DNA from: Luteibacter mycovicinus
GTDB taxonomy: Bacteria > Pseudomonadota > Gammaproteobacteria > Xanthomonadales > Rhodanobacteraceae
Direction of reading: 5' to 3'
NCBI RefSeq assembly: GCF_000745235.1
Contig: NZ_JQNL01000001.1
Location: 4,024,001-4,088,000 of the forward strand
DNA length: 64,000 nt
In this document: piece by piece, positions 49,556 through 57,716 of the stretch
Layout of the letters: every line of letters begins with the position of its first letter
Numbering within the stretch: position 1 is the stretch's first letter
Notes under the pieces: model-generated
Told to the model about the DNA's origin: nothing
The model's database searches: none
What the model saw: only the letters and a program-made list of their open reading frames with translations
Program-made: the position numbers and the translations under genes

Positions 49556-50470
49556 TCAGACGACCTCCGGGCGCGGGATGCGAAATAGGACGGCCAGGCG
49601 ATCGAACAGGGCGCGCACCTCGAGGACGGCAAGGGCGAATCTGCTGTCGATTTCGGCATCGACCGACTCGTGCTCGGTGATGGCCTGGTCAAGCACAACG
49701 TCCGTGGCACGCACCGATCGCATGGAGAGGTCTTCGGACAGCACCAGGCTCAGGCGGTCGTCCACGGTCACGCCGACGGCGAAGCACTGTTTGCCGCCGC
49801 GCAGGTGCTCGCGGATCTCGTCCGTGTCCAGGTTCTGCCGACGCACGCGCACCAGGGCACCGGTTGCCGTTGCCGGATCGCGCAGTTCGGCCTCGTCGCC
49901 CAAGGTGATGCCTTGGGGGAGCTCCAGGGTGCTCAGCCAATGCGTCATGAGCCGCCGCGGGCTTTCTTCCGGTGCCAGCCGCACGGCGGGGAACGAGCCC
50001 AGGGCCGAGCGCAGTTCCGTCAGAACATCCTCCGCCCGCTGGCGCGTGCGCGTATCGACCACCAGCCAGCCGTTGTCCAGGTCGATCCATCCGGCGGTGT
50101 TGCTGACCGTGACCATGGCGCGCGGCAGGAGCTCGTTCAGAACGTCATCGCGGATGGACCGGCGCTCGCGCCCGCCGACCTTGCGGCCTTCCTCCTGGGA
50201 GATCTTCTCCACGCGCTTGGCGATTTCTTCGTTCAGGGCGCTGGCCTTCAAGTCCCGTGCGCGCACCTGGTAGACGAAGCCCAGCACGTTCTCGTGGCAG
50301 ATGCCCAGGCGGTCGTCGGTGCGGCCATAGGGCGAAACGAAGCCCGTTGCGGCGAACTCCATGGGGCCGGGCTCACGCACTCGGTAATCGGCCAGCGCCT
50401 CCAGGATGTCGCGCACGTGCGGCCGAGGCGGGGTGCCGAAGCGGAAAGCAGTCAGATTTCTGGGAAACAT
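49556..50470 (-). CDS. rdgC: Recombination-associated protein RdgC-like
   Basis: A 304-residue protein of RdgC size and style: MFPRNLTAFRF start, GFVSPYGR in the first third, and a long helical end. RdgC binds duplex DNA and restrains RecA in E. coli; phages may use it for recombination control or to limit SOS. Upstream in-frame ATG 50509 was rejected in favour of 50470. It is part of the early operon. Confidence 0.82.
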   Translation of the reverse strand: MFPRNLTAFRFGTPPRPHVRDILEALADYRVREPGPMEFAATGFVSPYGRTDDRLGICHENVLGFVYQVRARDLKASALNEEIAKRVEKISQEEGRKVGGRERRSIRDDVLNELLPRAMVTVSNTAGWIDLDNGWLVVDTRTRQRAEDVLTELRSALGSFPAVRLAPEESPRRLMTHWLSTLELPQGITLGDEAELRDPATATGALVRVRRQNLDTDEIREHLRGGKQCFAVGVTVDDRLSLVLSEDLSMRSVRATDVVLDQAITEHESVDAEIDSRFALAVLEVRALFDRLAVLFRIPRPEVV

Positions 50471-50477
50471 GGTGGCC

Positions 50478-50669
50478 TCAGCGGTGGACGATGTAGGGTG
50501 CGGCGGCAACGAAGACGGCGCTGGTGAGGATCACGCCGGTGATGAAGCCGACGAGGACAGACGGGTCGCGCGTGGGGCGCGGGATGGCCAGGCCTGCGGC
50601 CAAGTGGCCGGTTGCCGTAAACTTGCGGCGGGGTCCGAGTGACGCCGCCATGCTGATCTGCTCTTTCAT
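50478..50669 (-). CDS. Small membrane protein, prophage
   Basis: A 63-residue protein with one membrane helix (about 38-58, SVLVGFITGVILTSAVFVAAA). ATG 50669 has GGAG 6 bases upstream. Unknown role; could be a phage membrane peptide. Confidence 0.6.
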   Translation of the reverse strand: MKEQISMAASLGPRRKFTATGHLAAGLAIPRPTRDPSVLVGFITGVILTSAVFVAAAPYIVHR

Positions 50670-50755
50670 GAGTACTCCTGGGTGGGTAGGGCGGCGGCGC
50701 GTGGGGAGTGTTACGAGCACTCCCCCGGGCCCCGCGGTGTTGCCGGTTGCGCGGC

Positions 50756-53455
50756 TCATTCGGTAGTGGGCTTCTTGAAAATCCAGCAGCGCACGTTGCT
50801 CGACTTCTTGCCCTCGGTGGCCGCGGTCTCGCCCTTCGCGCGGATCGGGCTGTACACGCTCCTGTTGGCCTCGATGAACTTGTGGACCTTGCTGGTGGGC
50901 AGGTGCTCGTGCAGTTCGCTCAAGGTGGGCAGGTCGCGCCACCGTTCGCCGGCGCGTTCCAGCCATTCGTTGAGGTTCACGGCGATCTGGCCCTTGTCGG
51001 CGCTGTGATTGAGGTACGGCATGAGGTTGTTGCTGCCGTTGAGCTCGTAGAAGCGCTCCCAGAAATTGCGCACGATGGGATGGTCCGAGCCGATCACGGC
51101 CTCTCGCTCCACGATCATGCGTTTGATCTGCGCGTAGGTTTCCTCGCGGAAATCGGCCATCGCCGGCACAACGATTTCCATCGCTTCGGCCATCGCCATC
51201 AGCTGGCCGTGGTTCTTGGCCAGGCGGATCGACTTCACTTCCTCGATCGCCATGAGCTCGGCTTCGTAAACGGGCATGCGAGCTTCAAAGCGCTCCAGCA
51301 CTTGTGCTTCGGCTTTGGCCGCGGCGACGACGAAGTAGCTCAGAACGTCCGCGCCCATAGCATTCAGCTGGTCAGACTTTTTCTTGCCATCGGGCGTGTG
51401 CCCCTCTCGGGTCATAAAGACGTGGCAGATGCGCTGCATGACCGCATCGTCGGCCTTCACCGGACGGTTCTGCTCGATGACGATCGACCCACGGAACGGC
51501 GGCTCGTGCGTTTCGTTGCCGGCGTTCTTGACGCCCGTCGTGCGGGTGGAGCGACCGTTGTAGAGCGATTTCAGTTCGTTGTAGTCGAACTTGAGTGCCT
51601 TGGCGCCTTCATCGCCGCGGTCGCCTTCCATCAGCACAACAGGCAGATTGGCGACCTGCACGAAGGTGCGTGCACGACCAGCGGCCGTCGACTTGGACGG
51701 GTCGAAGCCTTCGTACGTCGGGCGCCCGGTGAGGCGGTTAAGGAAGGTCACCAGCGAGGTTTTGCCGGATCCGGCCTCGCCCACCATTTCGAAGAACGGA
51801 AAGCTTTCCTGCGAGGCGCGTACCTGCTCGGCGTACAGCGAGCCGAACCAGAACGCCAACGCGACCAGCCCTTTGCCACCATACACGTCGCGCACCAGGC
51901 GAGGCCAGTCTTGATTGAAGCTGTTGGCGTCCAGACTGATCGTGTGCGGGACGCTGCTGGTGGTTTTGACGTTGGTCTTCTTGTCGAGCTCGAAATATTC
52001 CTCGTCGTTTACCTCGAACACGCGACCATCGCGAATCGCGACATTGCCGAATACATAGGCGCGGAACTCGCGGGTGTACCCGATGAAATCGATGGTGTCG
52101 ACCTCTTTCAGTCGCTCCAGACGGTCATCGAACGTGCGCGACAGCTTTTCCTTGCTGCCCTTCCAGCGGGCGCCTGACAGCAGCGACAGCAGTCGAATGT
52201 CGAACTGCGCCGGCGTGGCGACCTGCTCGGCGGTGAAGGCCGATTTGACCGGGCGCTTGCGCGCCATTTTGATGTTGAAGAAGTACTGTGAGTCGTCCGT
52301 GATCGCGCTGCGCTGGAAGTACAACGGCTCGGGCAAGCACGTTGCAATTTTGGCGACCGTGCATGCCTGCTTGAGCACATCCTCCGGTACGTCGTCGTCG
52401 CTATCCTCTTCGGCCTCCTTGTCGCGGAACGCCTGCTTTGCCTTTTCCAGGCGCTGCTCGTTCAGTTCGAACCAGTAAACGCAATCGCCGAAGTCGAGCG
52501 GGAACGTGTTCTGCGGGTCGCGCTTGTACATGCGGCACGCCTTGTCCATCGCCGTGGGCGCGACGGAGATACGACCCTCATGCCGGTAGTCCGTGATGTG
52601 CGTGTCGGTGAGCCGCCCGCGCTGGTGAGCGTCGTTCCAGTCGACCTTCTTGGCGCCGGGCAGCTGCGGAATGATCGCGGCTGTGGCGTGCCAGCCGTCT
52701 GCATGCGACAAGCGCAGGTGCTCGTCCAGATACTCGCGGCCGCCGCGATCGCCGTCGGGTGCCCATACCAGCTTGGGCCGCTTTGCACCCTCCGGGAACA
52801 GCTGCGCGAGCGTGTGGCGTGGGTAGTTGTGGTTCGAAATGGCTGAGATGGCCGCGATGCCGTTTAGGCACAGGGCGATGGCGTCGAAAATGCCCTCGGT
52901 GATCCAGATTTCGGCCGCCTGCAGCACGTCGATGAGCGCGGCCGGCGGAACCCAGGCATATCCGCGGTAAGACTTGCCGTACTGGAAATGCGCTTTCTGC
53001 TTGCCGAAGCGATGCGGCCGGTCGATGATCCGTTCCCAGTAGCCGCGCCCGGGCAGGTCGAAGCGCACCGTTGCCGACCCAATTCCGAGGTCACGGTTGT
53101 GGTAGTAGTCCTGCGTGTAGCAGCCGTTGAGACGACCGATTTCGAACCCGCGCATGTTGACCAAGTACGCGTCAGCTGCGGCCTGGGGCGATTCGAGGGT
53201 TTGCGGATAGCGGTCCGACCACGACTGAAACAGGTCGTCGTAGAGCTCTTTGACGTAGCCTTCCCAGCCGCACTTCGACTTGCGGCCGCACCACAGCTTC
53301 CAGGGCGATTCCGCACTGGCCCACACTTCCTTCTTGCCGCACGCGGGGCACTTGCCCTCCTGCAGCCATTTCGAGCCCGGCCGCGCCTTAAAGCCGAACT
53401 CCTGCTCCAGGCGCCCGGTGATATCGCGGTGGAGCGACGCGTCCATCTCGCTCAT
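50756..53455 (-). CDS. Phage primase-helicase with zinc finger and toprim domain
   Basis: An 899-residue replication protein. A zinc finger uses Cys36, Cys39, Cys56 and Cys62. The toprim domain has Glu187 (ITEGIFDAIAL) and the DxD at about 234-236 (APDGDRGG). A P-loop ATPase follows with Walker A GEAGSGKTS at about 559-568. The plan is like P4 alpha and other primase-helicases that start phage replication. Start at ATG 53455 overlaps the upstream gene by 4 bp. Confidence 0.88.
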   Translation of the reverse strand: MSEMDASLHRDITGRLEQEFGFKARPGSKWLQEGKCPACGKKEVWASAESPWKLWCGRKSKCGWEGYVKELYDDLFQSWSDRYPQTLESPQAAADAYLVNMRGFEIGRLNGCYTQDYYHNRDLGIGSATVRFDLPGRGYWERIIDRPHRFGKQKAHFQYGKSYRGYAWVPPAALIDVLQAAEIWITEGIFDAIALCLNGIAAISAISNHNYPRHTLAQLFPEGAKRPKLVWAPDGDRGGREYLDEHLRLSHADGWHATAAIIPQLPGAKKVDWNDAHQRGRLTDTHITDYRHEGRISVAPTAMDKACRMYKRDPQNTFPLDFGDCVYWFELNEQRLEKAKQAFRDKEAEEDSDDDVPEDVLKQACTVAKIATCLPEPLYFQRSAITDDSQYFFNIKMARKRPVKSAFTAEQVATPAQFDIRLLSLLSGARWKGSKEKLSRTFDDRLERLKEVDTIDFIGYTREFRAYVFGNVAIRDGRVFEVNDEEYFELDKKTNVKTTSSVPHTISLDANSFNQDWPRLVRDVYGGKGLVALAFWFGSLYAEQVRASQESFPFFEMVGEAGSGKTSLVTFLNRLTGRPTYEGFDPSKSTAAGRARTFVQVANLPVVLMEGDRGDEGAKALKFDYNELKSLYNGRSTRTTGVKNAGNETHEPPFRGSIVIEQNRPVKADDAVMQRICHVFMTREGHTPDGKKKSDQLNAMGADVLSYFVVAAAKAEAQVLERFEARMPVYEAELMAIEEVKSIRLAKNHGQLMAMAEAMEIVVPAMADFREETYAQIKRMIVEREAVIGSDHPIVRNFWERFYELNGSNNLMPYLNHSADKGQIAVNLNEWLERAGERWRDLPTLSELHEHLPTSKVHKFIEANRSVYSPIRAKGETAATEGKKSSNVRCWIFKKPTTE

Positions 53456-53721
53456 GCGGTGCGCGTCCCCAGGTACGCGGCGGCCTGCTGGGCGCTCTCT
53501 GCCGTGAGCACGATGGCCAGGCGATCGGCGCGCAGGACGGCCATGTCGGGCTCCCACGGCCCGATCGACACCTGGTCCGGGCGGCACGTGAAAATCAGCG
53601 ACGGTTCTTCATCGGCGGCGGAGCGGCCGAGCAGGACGCCGACCCAATCGCCCATGAAACCGTTGCGCAGTTCCAAGGCTTGGCCGCATTTGGTGGTGAT
53701 GATGCAGGCGTCGTTCGTCAC
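53452..53721 (-). CDS. Small early protein, tandem-array member 4
   Basis: An 89-residue protein with a beta-rich body and a C-terminal helix (LTAESAQQAAAYLG). The three upstream neighbours have the same design and C-terminal pattern. Translationally coupled to the primase gene and to the previous gene, each by 4 bp. Unknown role. Confidence 0.6.
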   Translation of the reverse strand: MTNDACIITTKCGQALELRNGFMGDWVGVLLGRSAADEEPSLIFTCRPDQVSIGPWEPDMAVLRADRLAIVLTAESAQQAAAYLGTRTA

Positions 53722-54020
53722 AGGGTGTCCTCCGTGATCGCCACGCCAAGGAACTCGCCCAGCTGCCGCGCCTGGACCGTAGGCAAGTAAACGAAGAACC
53801 CCTCGGCCTGTATCTTCACTGTGCCAGCCGCATCGTATTTCGAGCCATGCTTGAGGCGAATGAGCGGGTCAGCGTCGGTGACATACGAGGCGACTTCACC
53901 GCCTCGCTTGGATCGAATGCCGAAGTAGTAATAGATTTGGTTCGAGGCAAGCGACCGGTTGCGGTGGACGGAGAGCTCTTGCCCATTGATGAGGCGGAAG
54001 GTGCGCATGTCGTTGCTCAT
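53718..54020 (-). CDS. Small early protein, tandem-array member 3
   Basis: A 100-residue protein with beta strands (FRLINGQELSVHRN; IYYYFGIRSKRG) ending in LPTVQARQLGEFLG, the shared C-terminal pattern. Overlaps its neighbours by 4 bp on each side. Unknown role. Confidence 0.6.
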   Translation of the reverse strand: MSNDMRTFRLINGQELSVHRNRSLASNQIYYYFGIRSKRGGEVASYVTDADPLIRLKHGSKYDAAGTVKIQAEGFFVYLPTVQARQLGEFLGVAITEDTL

Positions 54021-54280
54021 GCGACCACCTTGGCGAGCGCCACGAAAGCGAGGATCGACGTGGCCTCGGCCGGGGTGACCGGCACAAACGCGTTGCTCGT
54101 GCCCATCATCAAGCAGTTGCCGTCCACCACGCGCACGCTGTCCGCCGCGACGATGGCGCCGAACACAATGCGCTGCTGCAGATGCTTCCGGTCGAACGCG
54201 GTCACGTCGATGCCGTTGGGCACCGCGCGCATGTGCAGGATGCCGCCGGCGGCAAGGTACAGGGTGATTTCGTGTGCCAT
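54017..54280 (-). CDS. Small early protein, tandem-array member 2
   Basis: An 87-residue protein, start ATG 54280, with beta-rich core and the ending VTPAEATSILAFVALAK. Coupled to both neighbours. Unknown role. Confidence 0.6.
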   Translation of the reverse strand: MAHEITLYLAAGGILHMRAVPNGIDVTAFDRKHLQQRIVFGAIVAADSVRVVDGNCLMMGTSNAFVPVTPAEATSILAFVALAKVVA

Positions 54281-54582
54281 TAGCCCACCTCGCCTGCAGT
54301 GATGTTTCGCAGGAACGCTTCGATGGATGCCGCTTCCGCGGGTGTCAGCACGATCGAGGTGTCGCCGAGCCACAGCACCGTTTGCGTGGCACGAGAGCGG
54401 CGGAAGATGACGGCGCTCAAAGGGCACGATGTAACGATGGAACTGGTGATCTGGTCGCCGTCGAGCGAGGCGACGATAACGTTGTCGTCGGTCCGCACGT
54501 TGAGTCCGAGGTTAAGACCCATGGCCAGTGGCATGGCGAAGTCACAGGCGAGGCGCAGCATGCGCAAGGCGTCCGCGGTCAT
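54280..54582 (-). CDS. Small early protein, tandem-array member 1
   Basis: A 100-residue protein with a hydrophobic N-terminal helix and beta core, ending LTPAEAASIEAFLRNI. Overlaps the upstream gene by 4 bp. Unknown role. Confidence 0.6.
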   Translation of the reverse strand: MTADALRMLRLACDFAMPLAMGLNLGLNVRTDDNVIVASLDGDQITSSIVTSCPLSAVIFRRSRATQTVLWLGDTSIVLTPAEAASIEAFLRNITAGEVG

Positions 54583-54806
54583 GCCTTGTCCTCCAGCCCG
54601 AGCGCGTGGCGCACGTCATACAACGCTGCGGCCAGGCGCACGTCCACCGTGTGCAGCAACTCGTAGGCATCGGCGTGGGTGATGGTGCCGTTGGCCCAGG
54701 CGGAGACGATGCCGGTGTGTGCGGCATAGGTGGCCTGAACGGCATTGGCCAGTTCTTCGGCGGCGCGAGCACGCGCGGCCAGGCTGTCGCTTTCGCGATC
54801 GCTCAT
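54579..54806 (-). CDS. Small helical early protein
   Basis: A 75-residue all-helical protein (AARARAAEELANAVQATYAAH). It is the first gene after the structured leader at 54807-54979. AAAGGA lies before its ATG and can be hidden by the leader. Function unknown. Confidence 0.6.
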   Translation of the reverse strand: MSDRESDSLAARARAAEELANAVQATYAAHTGIVSAWANGTITHADAYELLHTVDVRLAAALYDVRHALGLEDKA

Positions 54807-54979
54807 GGTGGGATTCCTTTGTGCTGTGGAATCCGCCACGCCGCTGCTAAACGGGGTGGCGGACGACGCGGGGTTAGCAGACCGGGCACAAAGGAAACCG
54901 GCGAGCCGCAAGGCTCCCCCGCGTCGCCCGCCATAAACGGGGTGTCGCGGTACGCGCTGGCCCTGACGATGCGGACATG
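54807..54979 (-). ncRNA. Structured 5' leader that can mask a Shine-Dalgarno
   Basis: CCTTTGTGC (54816-54824) pairs with GCACAAAGG (54886-54894), CTGCTAA (54844-54850) with TTAGCAG (54874-54880), and TCCGCCAC (54832-54839) with GTGGCGGA (54856-54863). On the minus strand the first pairing buries the ribosome site AAAGG of the gene at 54579-54806. A further CGACGCGGGG (54864-54873) complements CCCCGCGTCG (54917-54926). No protein frame explains these pairings. Calling it a regulatory RNA is inference. Confidence 0.6.
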
Positions 54980-55011
54980 AAAAAAGCGCCGGCATCGGTC
55001 GATGGGCGCTT
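54980..55011 (-). terminator. Terminator upstream of the leader
   Basis: On the minus strand AAGCGCC ... CATCG/CGATG ... GGCGCTT with six T. It ends the transcript of the gene at 55182-55784 and implies a fresh start for the leader after it. The rest of the 54807-55181 gap holds a second copy of the leader motif at 55017-55041. Confidence 0.8.
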
Positions 55012-55181
55012 GCGCGCCTCTGTGCTGTCAGGCTGCTAAACCCGATCGCCGATTGTGCGGCGATGGATGGAGCATCGCGCCGTTGTGGGGCGGTTGTCAA
55101 TAATGTGATCAACATTTCGATGGGCATCGTCAGGAAGGGATGACCGGCCCCCGTGTGAGGCCGGTGCGTTCGATGGGTGGC

Positions 55182-55784
55182 TCAGTGGCGCGTCGGCGCC
55201 GCGGTGGGTTGCGAGGCGGCCAGCACCGCGCCCAGCGTCTTGATAAGTGCCTCGCCGATGACTTCGTTGGGCGGCAGGTCGATACCACCGTCCAGTTCGA
55301 TCTGGAGCACCAGAACGCGCTTCTCCGGCGTGCCGCTCGCGTCGGGCGGTGACGTTGGAGCGGCGGGCACGCCGCGCGGGTCATCGGGATACAGCCTGAT
55401 CGCCTTGGCGATGACCCGCTTGAAATCCCGTGTACGCACTGAGTCGATCGCGCCGCCAAGAAGCGGGAACGAGTAAATGGTCGTCAGCAGGACCAGGAGG
55501 CGGTCAAGCGGAATGGCCGCAATGGTCGAGCGACCGGCAGACGCCACAAGCCGCCCGTCGACCTGGTATGGCGGAACGTTGAGGTAGACGGTGCCGAGCG
55601 CGTCGAGGTCATCGAAGAACCGCTGCATCAACTTCGCCGGATCGATGTTCAACTCGGCACCAACGGCGGCCCAAGAGAGGTAGTGCGCGCCGGCGTGCTT
55701 GATGATGGCGCTTCCCCCGTGGCGGGTCTGCAGGTGGGCGACAACGCCGGCGACGGGGGCGCTACTGGATGAGCAGGTATGCAT
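55182..55784 (-). CDS. Prophage protein, uncharacterised
   Basis: A 200-residue protein. A helical N-terminal part (SWAAVGAELNIDPAKLMQRFFDDLDALGTVYLNV, about 32-65) may be a winged-helix or DNA-binding module. A Pro-rich linker leads to a beta-like end. ATG 55784 has GGAG upstream. No firm family. Confidence 0.6.
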   Translation of the reverse strand: MHTCSSSSAPVAGVVAHLQTRHGGSAIIKHAGAHYLSWAAVGAELNIDPAKLMQRFFDDLDALGTVYLNVPPYQVDGRLVASAGRSTIAAIPLDRLLVLLTTIYSFPLLGGAIDSVRTRDFKRVIAKAIRLYPDDPRGVPAAPTSPPDASGTPEKRVLVLQIELDGGIDLPPNEVIGEALIKTLGAVLAASQPTAAPTRH

Positions 55785-55876
55785 GGCAATCTCCGATCGA
55801 CAGGCAAGGGGAGTCCGTTCCGGCCTCCTGTCGAAAGGCCGGTGGATGCAGAGCGATGGATCACGCCGCTAAGGCG

Positions 55877-56287
55877 TCAGTGGAGGGGGTGGCACCTTCG
55901 GCGCCCCTCGTCGGGCGGCGTGGCACCAGCGCGCGTGTTGGCGCGTTCCTCGGCAAGGCGGATGAGCTCGGCAGCAGTAAAACAGGCCACCTGGTTCGAT
56001 ACCGGGTTAACGACACGCACGACATCTGACGTCGAGCAATCGATATCGATCCACGCCGGCTGCGTGCGCGATTGGTACGTGGCAAGCGCGCTGACGGCGT
56101 AGGCGTGTGCCTTGAAGGCGCATTCCACCTTGTGCTCAGCCATCAGGTGAGCGGCGCACGCCGTAATGAGCTGGTCTTCGTCCAGGTGCTCGTTGTCGTG
56201 CTGCTCGATATAGCGCAGTGCGGCGTAGTGCCTGCCGGCGCTGATCACTCGTTCGTCGCGTGGATCGACGGGAATCATGGTGGACAC
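55877..56287 (-). CDS. Prophage protein, uncharacterised
   Basis: A 136-residue mostly helical protein with several His/Cys (HLMAEHKVECAFKAHAY), GTG start at 56287 with AGGGGG close before it; ATG 56278 is the alternative. No known motif. Confidence 0.5.
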   Translation of the reverse strand: MSTMIPVDPRDERVISAGRHYAALRYIEQHDNEHLDEDQLITACAAHLMAEHKVECAFKAHAYAVSALATYQSRTQPAWIDIDCSTSDVVRVVNPVSNQVACFTAAELIRLAEERANTRAGATPPDEGRRRCHPLH

Positions 56288-56307
56288 GGTACCCCCTGTG
56301 GTCTCGG

Positions 56308-56643
56308 TCAGCGGTAGATGACGGGCACGATCTTGCCGTCGATGACGGTCATGGCCGGCATGGTCGGGCTCACCTTGCGCGGAGCGGATTTCCGTGGCGC
56401 GATGAGAATGTCGTTGTCACGGCGCGCGACGAGCGGAAGATTAATCTCCGCGTTCGGCGTGGCGCTGGGCATCGTCATACGCACGATCCCCAGCTGCATG
56501 ACGAACTGGCATCCGCACGCCAGGTTCGTGCACTGTGCATATTGCTCGGTGACCAAGGGGCTCAACCGGCGCGACGAGTAGATCGTGGCGCGCGATTGGC
56601 AATGGGGGCAGTTATGTCCGGGTCGCTGACGGCGAGCGGTCAT
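56308..56643 (-). CDS. Ogr/Delta-like zinc-finger late-gene activator
   Basis: A 111-residue protein with CPHCQSRATIYSSR and YAQCTNLACGCQFV, matching the C-x2-C ... C-x4-C zinc finger of Ogr/Delta, the activators of P2 late promoters. The C-terminal half is longer than in P2 Ogr (72 aa) and unconserved. Ogr usually sits next to gene D; here it is second in the leftward early operon, about 4.6 kb from D. Confidence 0.82.
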   Translation of the reverse strand: MTARRQRPGHNCPHCQSRATIYSSRRLSPLVTEQYAQCTNLACGCQFVMQLGIVRMTMPSATPNAEINLPLVARRDNDILIAPRKSAPRKVSPTMPAMTVIDGKIVPVIYR

Positions 56644-56646
56644 CGT

Positions 56647-56865
56647 TCAAGCCTCGTTCGGCGTGTTCGCCGGATGCTGTGCGCGGTAAAGGGGAATGCC
56701 CAACAGGTAGACTTCACGCAGCAACGCGCCGCGGGTGATGCCTGCCGCCTCGGCCAGGTCCTCCGCTTCGGCCCGTTCCTGCGGATCGAGGCTGAACGCG
56801 ACGCGCACGTACTGGCTGTCGCCACGTGGGGCATAACGTTTCGGAGTTGATGAGGAATTGGACAT
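56647..56865 (-). CDS. Small ribbon-helix-helix-like regulator
   Basis: A 72-residue protein with a beta strand (YVRVAFSLDPQERAE) followed by two helices (AEDLAEAAGITRGALLREVYLL), the ribbon-helix-helix pattern. Divergent from the CI-like repressor and placed as a Cro/Cox-like early switch protein. No ribosome site is seen. Function inferred from position. Confidence 0.65.
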   Translation of the reverse strand: MSNSSSTPKRYAPRGDSQYVRVAFSLDPQERAEAEDLAEAAGITRGALLREVYLLGIPLYRAQHPANTPNEA

Positions 56866-56953
56866 GCTGGGTTACGATGTGAATGTGGCTAACAATTGCC
56901 ATGCTATCCCTCAGGGGGAGGGATTGCAACATGTTACCCGTGGAACTTCCTCA
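56866..56953. promoter_or_regulatory. Lysogeny switch region between divergent regulators
   Basis: An 88-bp gap between the early operon and the repressor gene. It must hold both promoters and the operators. TGGC-taacaatt-GCCA (56886-56901) is a candidate operator half, and GGGGGAGGG (56914-56922) a candidate ribosome site, but neither is certain. Confidence 0.5.
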
Positions 56954-57667
56954 ATGCGCGGATCACATTCCTCGAAGAGCGGCTTTTTCGCTCCTGTCGA
57001 GTCCGGCTCGCGGCCGGCGCCGGACGCCGGCGACATCATCGACCGGATGCAGCAGGTCTTCGGCGTGGCCACCGATGTGGCACTGGCCGAGAAGCTCGGC
57101 CTGGGCAGGAAGTCGACCAATAACTGGCGCGCCCGCGACTACAAGCCGCTAGACGCGTGCCTGGAGCTTGCCGTCGAGCGTGGCGTTTCGATGGACTGGC
57201 TGGTGTTTGGCGAGGGGGAACCGCTGCGCGGTGCAGCTGCCACGGTCTTGGACGACGGCGCCGTAGTACCGAGCGGGCACGTCACTGTGCCGCGCCTGCT
57301 CGGCTTTGATGCTTCCAGCGGCCCTGACCAGCTCGTGCTCCCTGAACTCGTCGTGCGGCGTCGCGCGATCGTTGCCGACATCGGTGCGCTGCGCTGGATG
57401 GTCAATCCCACCGACGCTCTTGCGCCGCGGCTGCCTCAAGGAAGCGTGCTGCTGGTCGATACATCAGTCACGCGTCACGAAGACCTCGTGGATGGCGAGA
57501 CCTATGTGGTGCAGCTGTGGGGTCGTGTCAACGTCCGCCGCATCTTCATCATCGGGCACAACGAGTACCGCTTGCGCGGTGACAGCGAGCTTGAGCAACG
57601 TCGCGACGTCACCGGTCCCGAGTATAAGAACCTCACGATTGGCGGCCGTGTCGTAGACGCAATCTGA
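56954..57667 (+). CDS. CI-like phage repressor with degenerate S24 domain
   Basis: A 237-residue repressor. An HTH (about 40-60, VALAEKLGLGRKSTNNW) of the phage CI type is followed by an S24 LexA/CI-like domain (about 130-232). In LexA and CI the nucleophile Ser lies in a DSMxPT motif; here the matching stretch reads DALAP, with Ala155 in the Ser place. The general-base Lys is replaced by Arg195 (VNVRRIF). The repressor is therefore predicted not to cleave itself during SOS. ATG 56954 chosen; an open frame upstream (from 56858) would include the operator region. Confidence 0.83.
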   Translation: MRGSHSSKSGFFAPVESGSRPAPDAGDIIDRMQQVFGVATDVALAEKLGLGRKSTNNWRARDYKPLDACLELAVERGVSMDWLVFGEGEPLRGAAATVLDDGAVVPSGHVTVPRLLGFDASSGPDQLVLPELVVRRRAIVADIGALRWMVNPTDALAPRLPQGSVLLVDTSVTRHEDLVDGETYVVQLWGRVNVRRIFIIGHNEYRLRGDSELEQRRDVTGPEYKNLTIGGRVVDAI

Positions 57668-57716
57668 GGGACGTGGGTGTATATTTCCGCTTGGGGAATC
57701 TAAGCAGAAACTATCC

